A DNA stretch of 64,000 nucleotides from Ryuthela nishihirai (GCA_038380435.1 JAWZYU010000007.1:26453001-26517000), one strand, 5' to 3'. Shown: positions 48,290 to 58,644, counted from the stretch's first letter. Made by a program: numbers and translations. Notes: generated by a model from the sequence alone, not told the origin.

Positions 48290-49258
48290 CAGGGTGTCCC
48301 TGAATTCATGGCCCAAACGTGAGGGGATGGTAGTACAGACCGAACCCACCAATATTCGTCATAGAATATGCGGCCGCAAACGCAGTGAGGATTTGGAAAT
48401 GAAGGACAGACACAGAGGTTTCCAGAGTGACATTTATTGGAGATCATTACAACAAATGCTCGAAAGTCTGCCTAGCAAAGTTGATACAGGATCTTGATCC
48501 GGCATCATGTCGACTGATGTGGAAGGTGCCTGCCTCAGACACCTGGCGGTGCAGTCGCGCAAACATTTTATGATCAGGCACATAGGATATCACTCACGGT
48601 AGAGTCTTTGCGCCTCTCTACCATTGCCCTCGGCTATGCCGTACATCAGGTGCATTTCGGCTTTCTCTGCGTTCGTAAACTGCTCCATCTCGTGTCCGGT
48701 CGACGCTGAGAATGCTGGGGTTCAGAGATCAGAGATCAAGAAATGACGACAGGAGTCCCAGACACTAGTCTATACCTCCATTATCGAAAAAATTATGCCA
48801 AAGGCAAATGAAAAAAAAATAAAAGAATAAGGCGGCGAAGCCGCGGCAAAAACTGCCCTTAATAAGTTTAGGAAGAGAGAAAGTGTGGGAAATGGAAAGT
48901 TTTATGGAGATTTTGAGGTAAAAAGATAAAGGTCAAAAATGAGAGAAAGAAAAGACAGGAAAGAACGCTCACTGAGACATCAGACCTTGCAGTGAACTAC
49001 TACGATATCGGATGTCTCAGCGAGCTGTTATAGCGATAGTAAGTTAAATATGAAAATAAGAAGAGAAGAAAGGAAAGAGAAAAAAAAGAGAGTGAAAATA
49101 CCTTGGCCGCTCCAGCGCTTTTAAGCTGTGCCGCCTCGTCTGCGTCCCCTACCGGCACCGGGCTGCGTTTGCGGCTGCATATTCTATGACGAATATTGAT
49201 GGGTTCGGTGTGTATTACCATCCCCTCACGTTTGGGGCATGAATTCAGGGACACCTTG
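48290..49258 (-). mobile_element. CAGGGTG-ended long-TIR element, internally deleted
   Basis: The left end CAGGGTGTCCCTGAATTCAT and the reverse complement of the right end (CAAGGTGTCCCTGAATTCAT) share over 100 bp, including AATATTCGTCATAGAATATG and GCCGCAAACGCAG. TA flanks both ends (48288-48289 and 49259-49260). The 969-bp element holds a short transposase-like remnant on the minus strand and purine-rich filler (48800-49100). Confidence 0.88.
48447..48688 (-). pseudogene. DUF4817-like N-terminus joined to a transposase C-terminus
   Basis: The ATG at 48688 gives MEQFTNAEKAEMHLMYGIAE, GNGREAQRLYRE, then a TGA. In the next frame FARLHRQVSEAGTFHISRHD and RQTFEHLL end at TAA 48447. The first half matches the short helix-turn-helix domain (DUF4817) that opens many arthropod transposase-like proteins: (F/Y)TNxE..DMHLxYGxAxGN..A...Y and RLxExGSF. 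The last residues match the usual FEHLL end of IS630/Tc-type transposases. The catalytic middle is absent, so this is the coding relic of a deletion derivative. The family reading is from memory. Confidence 0.75.
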
Positions 49259-49270
49259 TATATATGTATA

Positions 49271-49522
49271 TAAGCCCGGATCTAGAAAGAAATCGCGGAG
49301 GGAGGGGGGGTGGTTAAGAAACACGACTGAGCCGAAAAAATCCAAAATTGCTTTTCAATGCAGTATAACATTTCCACTTCAGTTTTCAGGTCTTTAAAAA
49401 AATTCTTGAAATATGCATGAAATGTAAATAAGTTTCATAATTTTTTGCCTCTTTTAGCATTATTAGCATTCAAAAAGGGAGGAGGCATGTCTTCTTGGCC
49501 TCCTTCCCTAGACCCGTCCCTG
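49271..49522. mobile_element. CAGGCCCGGATCTAG-type hAT MITE, copy 3 (clearest ends)
   Basis: The left end TAAGCCCGGATCTAGAAAG pairs with the right end CTAGACCCGTCCCTG. The flanks are both TATGTATA (49263-49270 and 49523-49530), a perfect 8-bp target duplication. 252 bp, non-coding. It sits a few bases from the CAGGGTG element. Confidence 0.9.
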
Positions 49523-49530
49523 TATGTATA

Positions 49531-50228
49531 AAAAATAAATAATTGAATTCAAAAAGGACAAAATACATGAACAGTCATAAGCTGTTATTATAAAACAAAG
49601 AAATTTTTAAAATCCATCATAACCTCTGCATCGGTATTCAATTATCTGATAACTTGAGAAATGTCAAGAACGAGAAATCTGAATAAGCATTTATTTTTTT
49701 AATAAGTGAAACGCAATTCATGATTTCGCCTGACAGTTTCATTCCATGAATGTTTTCCTTTTTTTTTATGTTTCTCTTTCGTTTTATTAAAATTAAGAAT
49801 GAAGTGGGTGTGCTGAATACATTTATTTCCAGTATTGTACTGAACTAAATGAGTAATTATCAGCAACACGACAGATGAAAAAATACGGGTAGAAAAAAAG
49901 TGACATCTTCTGGCGTCCTTTCCAAGCAAGGAAAAATGTAGTTACTATATTGTCGCTATAAAAAAAAAGTGAAAGGATGCAGAACATAAAAAGAAAAGAA
50001 GGCTTTAGGAAACATTTTTATTTTTGAATTTAAATTAAATGACACTGAAAGAAGGGTAAATTTTCGCTCTTATACAACACTCAGGAGTAAGGACAAGAAA
50101 GAATGGGATTTTAGACTTTTTCAATTCAGTTAGCTGTTTTTTTTTTAAAATGACTTTGACGAGAGAATTTGTTCAAAAAGTCGTAGTTAAACATTTTTAT
50201 TTTTTATTTTTTCGATAGTATTTGAATA
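49531..50228. other. AT-rich stretch, nothing recognised
   Basis: No gene or element ends. Short open frames here are composed of low-complexity codons. Confidence 0.55.
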
Positions 50229-50445
50229 AATAGTAATTTCGGGTTGTTTTATCTAGGTGACATTTGTTTCCGCACAGAATCGGTTTAATGGATAGGTAAA
50301 AAAGATCCCAAGAGTTCAGAGTTGGTGAGGGAAGAATATCCACTGGGCAGTTTTTAAGAGACAGCTGGAAGCCTCCCTTTAAGGCCCACCATGCAGCATG
50401 TTCTTTGGTGCGCATAGAATATGGCTTTCCCGCAAACGTAGCCCG
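50229..50445 (-). mobile_element. Degraded SINE-A
   Basis: Minus strand GGGTTGTTTTATCTAGGTGA, then AAGAGACAGCTGGAAGCCTC, AGCATGTTCTTTGGTGCGCA and GAATATGGCTTTCCCGCA match the SINE-A order at low identity. The head is missing. Confidence 0.65.
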
Positions 50446-50734
50446 GCTTAATTACATAAAAAACAGAAATTTTTCTTTAGAACTGCCAACTCTGAAATTA
50501 TTTTGCCACAATAACTCTTGCTTCAGGAAACACTTATTTTTAAATTTTCGTACAATGAAAGAAGTGTAATTTTCGCTTTTATGGAACAGAAGAAGGATTG
50601 AAATTTTAAGTTTTTGAATTCAATTACTTTTTTATGTAAATCACATTACCGAGAACATTTGTTTGAAAAATCTTAGTTAAGAATCTATTTTACTTATTTT
50701 GTAATACTTACGATATTTTTCCAATAAATAGTAA

Positions 50735-51420
50735 CGTTAGTCCATTTTATGTTTTCGCACAAAATGAGTGCAAGGTCTAGTTTACAAACACCCTAAGTGT
50801 TCAGAGCTGTGTAGGAGGAAGGGTATCTACTAACTAGTTAGAAGCCAGATAAAAGTCCTCCTTCATGGCCATCGAACATGTTATTTAGGAGTAATCAGCA
50901 ATATATCAGTTGGTTGGTTGTTTGGGGTTATAGTGGCGCAACGGCAGCTAAGGCCATTTGCGCCAAACAAAGGTCAATGAAATGGTAAAAGACAGTTAAA
51001 CCTCAACCAAAGTTAAAAACAACACACAAAAGAGGGAACTAACAAAAATTTTAACGACACACTGAAAAAAGGGAATTATAGAAGAACAAGACGTATAAAA
51101 ACCAGGGTAAAAAGGTACAATAATTGTAAAACAGAAAATCAACACTGGGATGTATAGGACCCACAGAATAAAAACAAGTCTAATATCATAAGGTAAAAAC
51201 ACTAAAGACGAGTAAAGTAACCAGTAACAACTTAAAACAGGGGTTAATAAATGATTCATCTGATAAAGGTGTCAGAGTGCAAAGGGCCCAGCATATCGGA
51301 GTATGGCTTTCCCGCACCTGTGATTCGTGGCTTAACGTCGCATACTATGGAGATCAATCTTTATTCTCACTGAAGATTAGCAGAGAAAATATCGACACAT
51401 GAACAGTAGAGACATGATCC
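50735..51420 (-). mobile_element. Degraded SINE-A split by a ~370-bp insertion
   Basis: 50735-50890 carries the 3' half (GTTTTCGCACAAAATGAGTG, CCTTCATGGCCATCGAACAT). 51280-51420 carries the 5' half (GGAGTATGGCTTTCCCGCAC, GGCTTAACGTCGCATACTAT). Between them, 50905-51265 is an unrelated insert beginning GGTTGGTTGTTTGGGGTTAT AGTGGCGCAACGGCAGC, possibly another short retroposon. Confidence 0.55.
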
Positions 51421-51929
51421 TTGTATAATTGGGTTACGAATTTGCTGGGCAAGCAACTGTAATCAAACCTTCCCAAAATGCTTTAGATATGAAGTTTGGC
51501 TGTTGTATTTCTTTACTGGTTTGTTTTTAACTCATGAGTTACATTGCTAGACACTATCAGATTGTGGGCTAAGTGAATTAGGCCAACGCAAGAGGCCTGT
51601 AATTGTTAAATACAACATTCATATTAATTTTCTACATTTCATAGTTGACAGTTTTAAAGAAAACTTTTCTGTCTTTCGTGTTATAAATATTAACAATTTT
51701 TCTCTTACTAACCATCGAAATAAGATATGGAAAAATTTGGAAAGCCTCATAGTTACGAGCAAAAAGCCCATTGGAATTTGTCCTATAATATCATTTAATA
51801 TATACTAATAGCCGTCCCATGTCCAAGTGGTTAGCGTGCTTAGCCACCACTACTATCAAAGGGTCGTGGTTCGAGCCTGGTAAGGCATTGGTGTTTTTGT
51901 TTTCTTTCTGCTGAAGTCCCGCTATCCTC

Positions 51930-52319
51930 TTGGGCGGGGGTGGCTCAGTCGGTAGAGCGCCAGGCTCGTAATCTGTAGTTCCCAGGTTCGAGTCCCAGCT
52001 GGGTCAGCGTTGAGATTTATCTCCGCAAAATTCCCCGCCCTGCCCACGGTCAGTAGGGGACACCGATGGGCTTGGTAAAGGACGCCGTCCGTCGGATGGA
52101 ACGTTAAGCCGTGGCCCCGTGTGCGGGAGAGCCATACCCTGTGCACGTTAAAGAACACGCTGGATGGCCTTGACGGGAGGCTACCATCTGTCTCCCAATA
52201 GCTGTTCCAGTGGGTCCCCTTCCCCAACCTTCTCTGAGCCTTCGGGGTCCATGTGACCTGGCCATTTAGCCCATGGTGTGCAAAAAAGTGCCGCTCAGAG
52301 GTAAAACAACACAACCCAA
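51930..52319 (+). mobile_element. SINE-A copy, near-consensus
   Basis: This well-preserved 390-bp copy shows the family best. A box TGGCTCAGTCGG (about 51941), B box GGTTCGAGTCC (51985-51995), and CTCGTAA in the anticodon-loop position, suggesting a tRNA-Thr(CGU) ancestor. Then GGGGACACCGATGGGCTTGG, TAAAGAACACGCTGGATGGC, GTGACCTGGCCATTTAGCCC, AAAAAAGTGCCGCTCAGAGG, and an AACCC-rich tail. The 12-bp duplication CCCGCTATCCTC is perfect (51918-51929 and 52320-52331). Confidence 0.95.
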
Positions 52320-52353
52320 CCCGCTATCCTCACAGACCTTCTACTATGGCGTA

Positions 52354-52567
52354 CAGTCGCTCAAAAAAGTATCCGAACACCATGGTTGATTACAGAATTC
52401 AGAAAAAATATCTGGCAACGATTTTTTTAGAAATCTGTGATCTGGCAACCTTCGTGTCACGTGACACGAAGGTTGCCAGATCACTAATTTATAAAAAAAT
52501 CGGTGCCAGATATTTTTTCTGAATTCTATAATCAACCATAGTGTTCGGATACTTTTTTGAGCGACTG
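52354..52567. mobile_element. Palindromic TA-flanked MITE, copy 2
   Basis: CAGTCGCTCAAAAAAGTATC ... GATACTTTTTTGAGCGACTG, with TA at 52352-52353 and 52568-52569. Removing the element and one TA restores the expected SINE-B sequence (GGCGTACAAATTGACAG against GGCATATAAACTGACAG elsewhere). Centre CGTGTCACGTGACACG is shorter than in copy 1. Confidence 0.95.
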
Positions 52568-52628
52568 TACAAATTGACAGATTCCTGTGAAACCTCTGTG
52601 GCAAACAGTTGCTTGAGGAGGGTATTTA

Positions 52629-53697
52629 TTCATTTATTTATATATTAATATAAGGAAGACTGAATAATGAGATAGGTATTAGAGTATAATTCCTCCAATC
52701 CAGTGTTTAGGATGAACCACTAATTTTCAAAGTTGTACAATTTCTATATTTTTACTGTGGATGAAATTTATCACTTAGCGTTGGAGAAAAATAAATCATC
52801 CGAAAGAAAAATGAGCAAGCTGAATTTAAAAGAGAGTAGTACTTATTTTGAAGTCTAGTTCTTCCCCTATGATAAAAAAAAATGGCCATCAGCCCTAACA
52901 AGTAAATAAAATTTTAGATTCTTAATACAATAATTTAACTCTTTGATAACGCTTTAATAAAACAAGCACGTTTAGGCACCGGAAAGAAAGTGAGATTGAA
53001 GTACTCGAGTTTCATAAGAGTTACTTTCATTAAATTCCACTGAAAGGTTGTGCCATTAAAAGTCCCATTTAAAATGTGGAATAAAAGTGAGTCACCGTGG
53101 CGTGACAAGTATAGTTATTTAATACATTCGCTTCTTTCTAAAATGCAGCTTGTTACATTCAGCGGTGAAAGGTGAGGAATTCAAACCTGAGAATTTTGAA
53201 CTTATAGAATATTGACCTTATCTTGGCACACTTATATACATATGGTAAAATGAAGTCTGAAGCTGAATGATAGGAATTTTAGATAAAGTGAATTCTTTTC
53301 TTTTATTTCTCCTGTGCTATTTGTAGTATGCAGTACCTTGAAATGACTGCCATGATTTCAGTCTATTACCCATATTTAGAGGAGCCCAAAAGCATCGAAG
53401 AATGAACATCAAATGAAGAATATTAAGAAAATTTCATCTTCGCAAGTGAAACTGAAAGAATGGTATGAAATCGACAAAGTTGGGAAGGCAACATAAAGTG
53501 AACTGATAAAGTTCTTAATGTTAACCTGCTAAGAAGTGAAATCTGGAAAATATTTCTTATTCAGTAAAATTATATTTATTTTTTCTTGTTATTTAACTTA
53601 CTGAAACTTCAAGATTCTTAGTACCATTCCTTCCATTCCCATGGATGATAAAACCATTCTTTCCCATTTCTTACTCTGTCCAATCAGGGATATTCAT
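52629..53697. other. AT-rich stretch, nothing recognised
   Basis: No protein signature, tRNA-like head or repeat array is visible. Confidence 0.55.
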
Positions 53698-54224
53698 TCA
53701 ATAATAAAGTGTCACAGGAAAATGTCCTGTAGACAAAAAGCACTTGATATAATTAGCTAAAAAATTTTGGTTGTCCTGAGTGGAATTCGAACCCCCAGAA
53801 GAATGCCAGGCTTTATAACTGCTAGACTACCAGAGCCTAACCGTTTCCTTCAAAAATGTGACATCTATGCTTTCCCGCATTTTTGTTGATTCGCCACTGG
53901 CGCCATCTATGTCAGGAATCGGGAAGCCAAGCTGCCTCGTTATGATGAAAGTAATATTGTGTGTGAATGATAAAGTTACTTCCATCATAATGAGGCAATA
54001 TGGATGCCCGATTCCTAACATAGATGGCGCCAGTGACGAATCAACAAAAATGCGGGAATGCTTAGATGTCACATTGTCGAAGAAAACGGTAAATATCTGG
54101 TGGGCTAGTGGTTATGATGTCTGACAGATGTAAGTTCGATTCCACCCAGGTCACCAAATTTTTCGTCAGCTAAGTGTTTATTGAATACAGCAATTTTCCT
54201 GTGATACTTTATTACTTGTTTATT
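53698..54224. mobile_element. Large palindrome with two outward tRNA-like heads
   Basis: The arms 53698-53956 and 53976-54224 are imperfect reverse complements around a ~20-base spacer. The inner 100 bp are well conserved (ATAGATGGCGCCAGTG mirrored by CACTGGCGCCATCTAT). Each arm contains a tRNA-like unit reading outward: on the right TGGGCTAGTGGTTATGATGT and B box AGTTCGATTCC; on the left (minus) TGGTAGTCTAGCAGTTATAA and GGTTCGAATTCC. Beyond the B boxes both arms share ATTTTCCTGTGA(C/T)ACTTTATTA. Most likely an inverted pair of a third tRNA-derived SINE, or a TIR element that captured one. Confidence 0.75.
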
Positions 54225-56092
54225 TATATAAAGCTCTATGCTTGACACAGAATAATGTTTCCAGATCATTGTAGCTTCTTTCATTTGAAATGTCAGACGC
54301 GTCGCCATTTTTTTCCCATCCTACCTTTCCCTTTCACTCGATCTCAAGCGTTCGACGAGAAGGAACCTCCAGGCTACCTTTTCTTTGAAGCTCCCAAAAT
54401 TGCAGAATCGACCAGAAGAACTAAACAATCGTCAAGCCATGCTGGACCTGGCACTACTCGCACCAATCAGAGGACATGTGATAGTTTTATCGCCTGCAGG
54501 TTCACTGTGCTGGTGAGGTAGCCCGCTTTGTGCTCTATTCTTTTTTCATGTGCTCAACACCGTTGGGATAAAACTTCTACCCTCTGAAGTGCATTCCCAA
54601 GGAGAACAAAGGGACTCTCTCTCTGATGTGTGCCAGCAAACGAAAGGACAATCAACCAATTTCATGGGGAAAATCTTATCAAGAACTCTCTTTGTGTGCT
54701 CGATGAAATCATAGTTCCCTCGACTCCGCTACCTTCATCCAGAGACAGAAATGCTTCAAAACGGCAGTCCTTCATCGAAAGATAAGTTTTGAGCAGCGGG
54801 ACGACTAAAAAACTTGTACGGTGGATTTAAGTACTGGACGTAATTAAATTTAAATACTGGACGTAATTAAAATTTAAATACTGGAGGTAATTAAGATTTA
54901 AGTACTGCGGCTATCGAGCATGAGACAGCTAAGGTCTTTCGTTTCCCATCCGCAACAATGTACATAGAAGCAAATGATCATTCTGGCTGTATCATTGATG
55001 ACTGATAAAAGTAATGAAAAAAACTACTTTAGAAAACAAAAAAAACTGGTTTGAAAATTTAATGATGATATTCACTTTAAAAATAAAAAATTAATTGGGA
55101 TAAAATCTCAAATAAAAGAGAAAAATTTTGTTAAAGAAGCATTTTTTTTCTGATAAGTCCAAAAGAATTACTCGAGTGTTACGTAGTAAACTGGAATTAA
55201 ATCCGTGAAAATTACAGTCTTCAAGATCACGAAGTTTACAGAGTGAAATATACAGCAAAGTACCGGTTAATAAAAAAAAGGAGCTCCTTTACATAATCTC
55301 GGATAACTATATTTAAAAGAGCAAAATTTACTAAGAAGAATTTGAAAAACTGTATAATTTATAACGTAATTTTTTATGTACTATTTAACAAAGCATATTG
55401 TTCTGAAACGCAAACTTTTTTGTCACATTATTTTTTTAGAATTTTTAGTCATTAATAAATCATTAGACTGATTTCTTCACCAGACCTCACGCATTTGAAA
55501 AACTTCAACGGTTATTAGTAGCTAATATACGTGGATGCGGACCAAGGTGCGGATTAGACACTACAGCTCAGACCTTACGGGTGCGGACAGAACTTTTGCT
55601 ATTGTGCAAGGCTCTATCCATGAAGTCACGCGCCGACGAATGTGTTGGGCTGAGCACAACATTTTATGCTTATGTTTTAAAAAAACTGTTAGTTGGTGAT
55701 TGATTTTCAGCTCTTGATTTTTGATTTATATGATGTTTGTGTACATTCATTTACGAAATTAAACTGATAGCATTTATCATCAGGTATTCACTGAATAAAT
55801 GTATATGTTTCGAATGCAAGAAGGTCTATAATCATCAATAACACTGGTCGGCATGAAAATCCTCCCTTCGAAAAAACATGGGTGTACTCTATAGATTTCA
55901 GGGTGCTGAATCCGTATCTGGCATCCAAATGTTTATATCAGGCACTGTTTTCGTGGGAGGGCGTTTCTTGCGAAAATGACTTTTTTGTAAATATATATGA
56001 TCTTATTCGTTTTCAAACTACTGCAAACCTCAATTTTATTATGTGAGATGAATAGAGAGGGTGATGTATATGCTTACATTAGGTGAAATTTT
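54225..56092. other. No recognised gene; contains a short tandem repeat
   Basis: 54360-54520 has a GC-richer open frame (EKEPPGYLFFEAPKIAES) without known relatives. 54818-54905 holds about four units of ATTTAAATACTGGACGTAAT. The remainder is AT-rich and featureless to my reading. Confidence 0.45.
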
Positions 56093-56332
56093 TCAGGGAT
56101 TAGCGACGCAAAAATAAAAGAGAGAATTTTCGCTGGTCCTCAGATCAGACAGTTGTTTTAAGATCCAAAATAAATTAAACTACAGTGAAAAGAGAGCCTG
56201 AAAAGCATTCAGAAATGTTTGCCATAACCTTTTAGGCAATACAAGGCAGATAACTATGAAGAAATCGTCGAAGAACTACTTTCTTCATATAGAGTATTAG
56301 GATGTACTATGTCGCTAAAGCTGCATTTCTTA
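56093..56332 (+). pseudogene. Second fossil of the 27-29 kb ORF family
   Basis: In one frame: GISDAKIKERIFAGPQIRQLF, stops within DPK*IKLQ*, then ADNYEEIVEELLSSYRVLGC and TMSLKLHFL. This aligns end to end with EAKIKEGIFVGPQIRELF ... ADNYKKLVKDMLSLYHKLGC NMSLKIHFL of the copy at 27226-29163. At least four in-frame stops are present. A SINE-A begins directly after LHFL and may have cut it. Confidence 0.85.
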
Positions 56333-56715
56333 GGGGGTGGGGGGTTCATTCGGTAGCGCGCCAGGCTCGTAATCTATAGTTCCCAGGTTCGAGTCCCAGT
56401 TGGGTCAGCGTTGAGATTTTCTCCGCAAAATTCCCCGCCCTGACCACGGTCAGTAGGGGACACCGATGGTCTTGGAAAGGCCGCCGTCCGTCGGATGGGA
56501 CGTTAAGCCGTGGCCCCGTGTGTGGGAGAGCCATACCCTGTGCACGTTAAAGAACACACTGGATGGCCTTGACGGGAGGCCACCATCTGTCTCCCAACAG
56601 CTGTTCCAGTGGGTCCCCTCCCCCAACCATCTCTGAGCCTTCGGGGTCCATGTGACCTGGCCATTTAGCTCATGGTGTGCAAAAAAGTGCCGCTCATAGG
56701 TAAAACAACCCAACA
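56333..56715 (+). mobile_element. SINE-A copy
   Basis: Well preserved: GGTAGCGCGCCAGGCTCGTA, GGTTCGAGTCC, GGGGACACCGATGGTCTTGG, AAAAAAGTGCCGCTCATAGG, tail CAACCCAACAACCCAACC. It interrupts the ORF-family fossil. Confidence 0.93.
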
Positions 56716-56724
56716 ACCCAACCC

Positions 56725-56811
56725 TAACCTTCTCTGAGCCTTCGAGGTCTTTGTGACCTGGACATTAACCCACTGTCTGCAAAAAGTGCAGCTCCAAGGT
56801 AAAACAACCCG
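56725..56811 (+). mobile_element. SINE-A 3' end, tandem to the previous copy
   Basis: ACCTTCTCTGAGCCTTCGAG, GTGACCTGGACATTAACCC, AAAAAGTGCAGCTCCAAGG, AAAACAACCC. Either an older copy into whose 5' side the full copy inserted, or a tail-to-tail duplication. Confidence 0.8.
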
Positions 56812-57575
56812 TAAAGTTTACTTGGGGAAGTTTTTTCCCTCCAATCACATATTGTTTATGAATATCAAATAAGAGGCTTAATAAACATATTTACTTTTTT
56901 ATTTGCATAAACATATCAATGCCAGTTACAAGTAACGTTTACACAAATTCAGTACGATTATATAAATTTGCTAGCCCAAAATCAAATGACTTATTTCTAA
57001 CTTACAGAACTTAGATATGCCTAAGCAAATAATAGGGAAAAGAATTCGATTTATAACCCTAATTATAACGTCTCTTACCACGAACCTTTTTTTATTCTGA
57101 GACCAATCCTTGCAAAAGACTAAGAATTCTTATGTTTCTCATTTTATTCCACTAGTTTCCACCCTTATTGAACCTAGCACACACCTTTTACCCTAATCAT
57201 CCTTGATGTCAAAAATTTAAACGTCTTACATTTTTAGTTACTGATGTTATTGTTACAAATTTGAAAATAATGTAATTATTTCTCTAATTTTTATCAGTGG
57301 AGTATTGTATTTATGTGTAAAGTTATTCTTTTTTTAGTGTTTTCTACACTTTAAATATTTTTTTCTAAAGTGGCCCGCTGACACATGAAATTGTAACACG
57401 ATTGGTTTTATTGGTAGTATACTCTGGAAAACTGATGATAAAATGATCAAAATGTACGTGTACAATTATTTTTAGAAAATTCATTTTTTAATTATTTACT
57501 GGTAATTATATGTTCAAATTATTTCAGTTCACATTTCTGTTCCAGAAGTTTGATTTTAGTTATATTTCAACTTGA

Positions 57576-57803
57576 GACTTATGGTTACGCAAAGAATTTA
57601 TCAGTAAGAAATGGGAAATATTTTTGAAGCTGTTGGAGAGTTGTAAGGAAAACGCTTCTGGAGAACGTTTCCCTTACATCCAAAGAGCCGTGCCAGAGAA
57701 CGTTTCTAGAATCAGTAACAAATGTGCAGTGCAATCTTTATCATCTCAGGTTCGATATTACGAAACAGAAAAGGGAAAAATCATTTCGCTCGCTCCATAT
57801 TGA
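57576..57803 (+). other. Unassigned open frame, possible exon or coding relic
   Basis: A frame without ATG, bounded by TGA at 57573 and TGA at 57801, reads KKWEIFLKLLESCKENASGE, then RFPYIQRAVPENVSRISNKC and AVQSLSSQVRYYETEKGK. The composition is more protein-like than its surroundings. ATTTATCAG before it could be a splice acceptor. Another frame just downstream reads HIEEFYPEEALQLSVLLD. I do not recognise the protein; it may be a fragment of a retroposed or decayed gene. Confidence 0.3.
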
Positions 57804-58008
57804 AGAGTTCTACCCTGAAGAAGCATTGCAATTGTCTGTTCTCCTGGACTAAGCAATCACAGAAGAGACTTCAGACTCTAAAAAAAGAAGGACCAGGTGA
57901 AAATACTCCTACTTTTGATGTAGCTCCTTCATGTGTTTTTGTACACATGCCGGAACTATGATTATTCTATAAAAGAATGTTTATGATTTTCTTTTTTATG
58001 CTATAGTG

Positions 58009-58455
58009 CAGGCCCTGATCAAAAAAACATTAAGGAGGGGACTAGAGCATGTATTTCCATTACAATGTAATATTTTTTCCTCCGTTTTAGGAATTTTTTA
58101 AAATTTCTTGACATATGCGTGAAATATGGGGAAAAAATACTTCCACGAGCAGCTTCTTGCCACAGAGATCTGACAAGAGACTGTCAGTTTATACGCCATA
58201 AAGGAATCTGTCAGTTTATATGCCTTAAAGGAGTCTGTCAGTTTATACGCCTTAAAGGGAGTCTGTGAAGAAGGCGAGACCTCAGCAGAAAAGCAAATAC
58301 AAGCATTCATGCCTTACCTAGGGATCGAACCCAGGTCTCTTTGAACAAGATCCAAGTGCGCTAACTACTCGCAGAAGTTTAATAATTTTTGACTTCCATT
58401 ACCCTTACTGGATTTCTCAAGAGGGGGAATGCCCCCCCCCCCCCTTCCAGTTCTG
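58009..58455. mobile_element. CAGGCCCGGATCTAG-type hAT MITE, copy 4, split by SINE-B
   Basis: Begins CAGGCCCTGATC and ends CCAGTTCTG, flanked by CTATAGTG (58001-58008) and CTATAGTC (58456-58463), 7 of 8 matching. A SINE-B at 58136-58382 interrupts it; a C14 run lies in the right part. Confidence 0.85.
58136..58382 (-). mobile_element. SINE-B copy with internal triplication
   Basis: Minus strand, full head (TAACTACTCGC), B-box complement GGGATCGAACCC. The body segment GTCAGTTTATACGCCTTAAA is present three times with a ~30-bp period, where other copies have it once. Confidence 0.88.
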
Positions 58456-58644
58456 CTATAGTCTAATCTTTCCTGTTCTTGCAGTAAACTACAGAAGAAA
58501 AGTTTCCTTATTTAGATCAAACCTGAATTTCAAGAAAGGACCATGCCAAATTTTAGTTACGAATATTTACTTTAATTTTACTGAAAATTTCAAAACAGTA
58601 TTCAAGCAGCCTAGGGTAGAGAGGTAAAAACACCGTGACTTAGA

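Larger units (their letters stand above)
51811..52628 (+). mobile_element. SINE-B copy split twice (SINE-A and MITE)
   Basis: Head GCCGTCCCATGTCCAAGTGG and B-box-like GTGGTTCGAGCC. The body is broken at CCCGCTATCCTC by SINE-A and, 20 bp later, at a TA by a palindromic MITE. The tail resumes CAAATTGACAGATTCCTGTG and ends TTGAGGAGGGTATTTATTC. Confidence 0.93.

Noticed and set aside
51930..52010. A functional tRNA gene
   Set aside because: The head has A and B boxes, but the stems do not pair properly, there is no mature 3' end or terminator, and it continues into the SINE body. The same holds for the other tRNA-like heads.
54255..54521. Plus-strand 88-codon frame (EKEPPGYLFFEAPKIAES)
   Set aside because: Open and GC-richer, but without a recognised domain, and it begins in sequence adjoining the palindrome; kept only as a remark.
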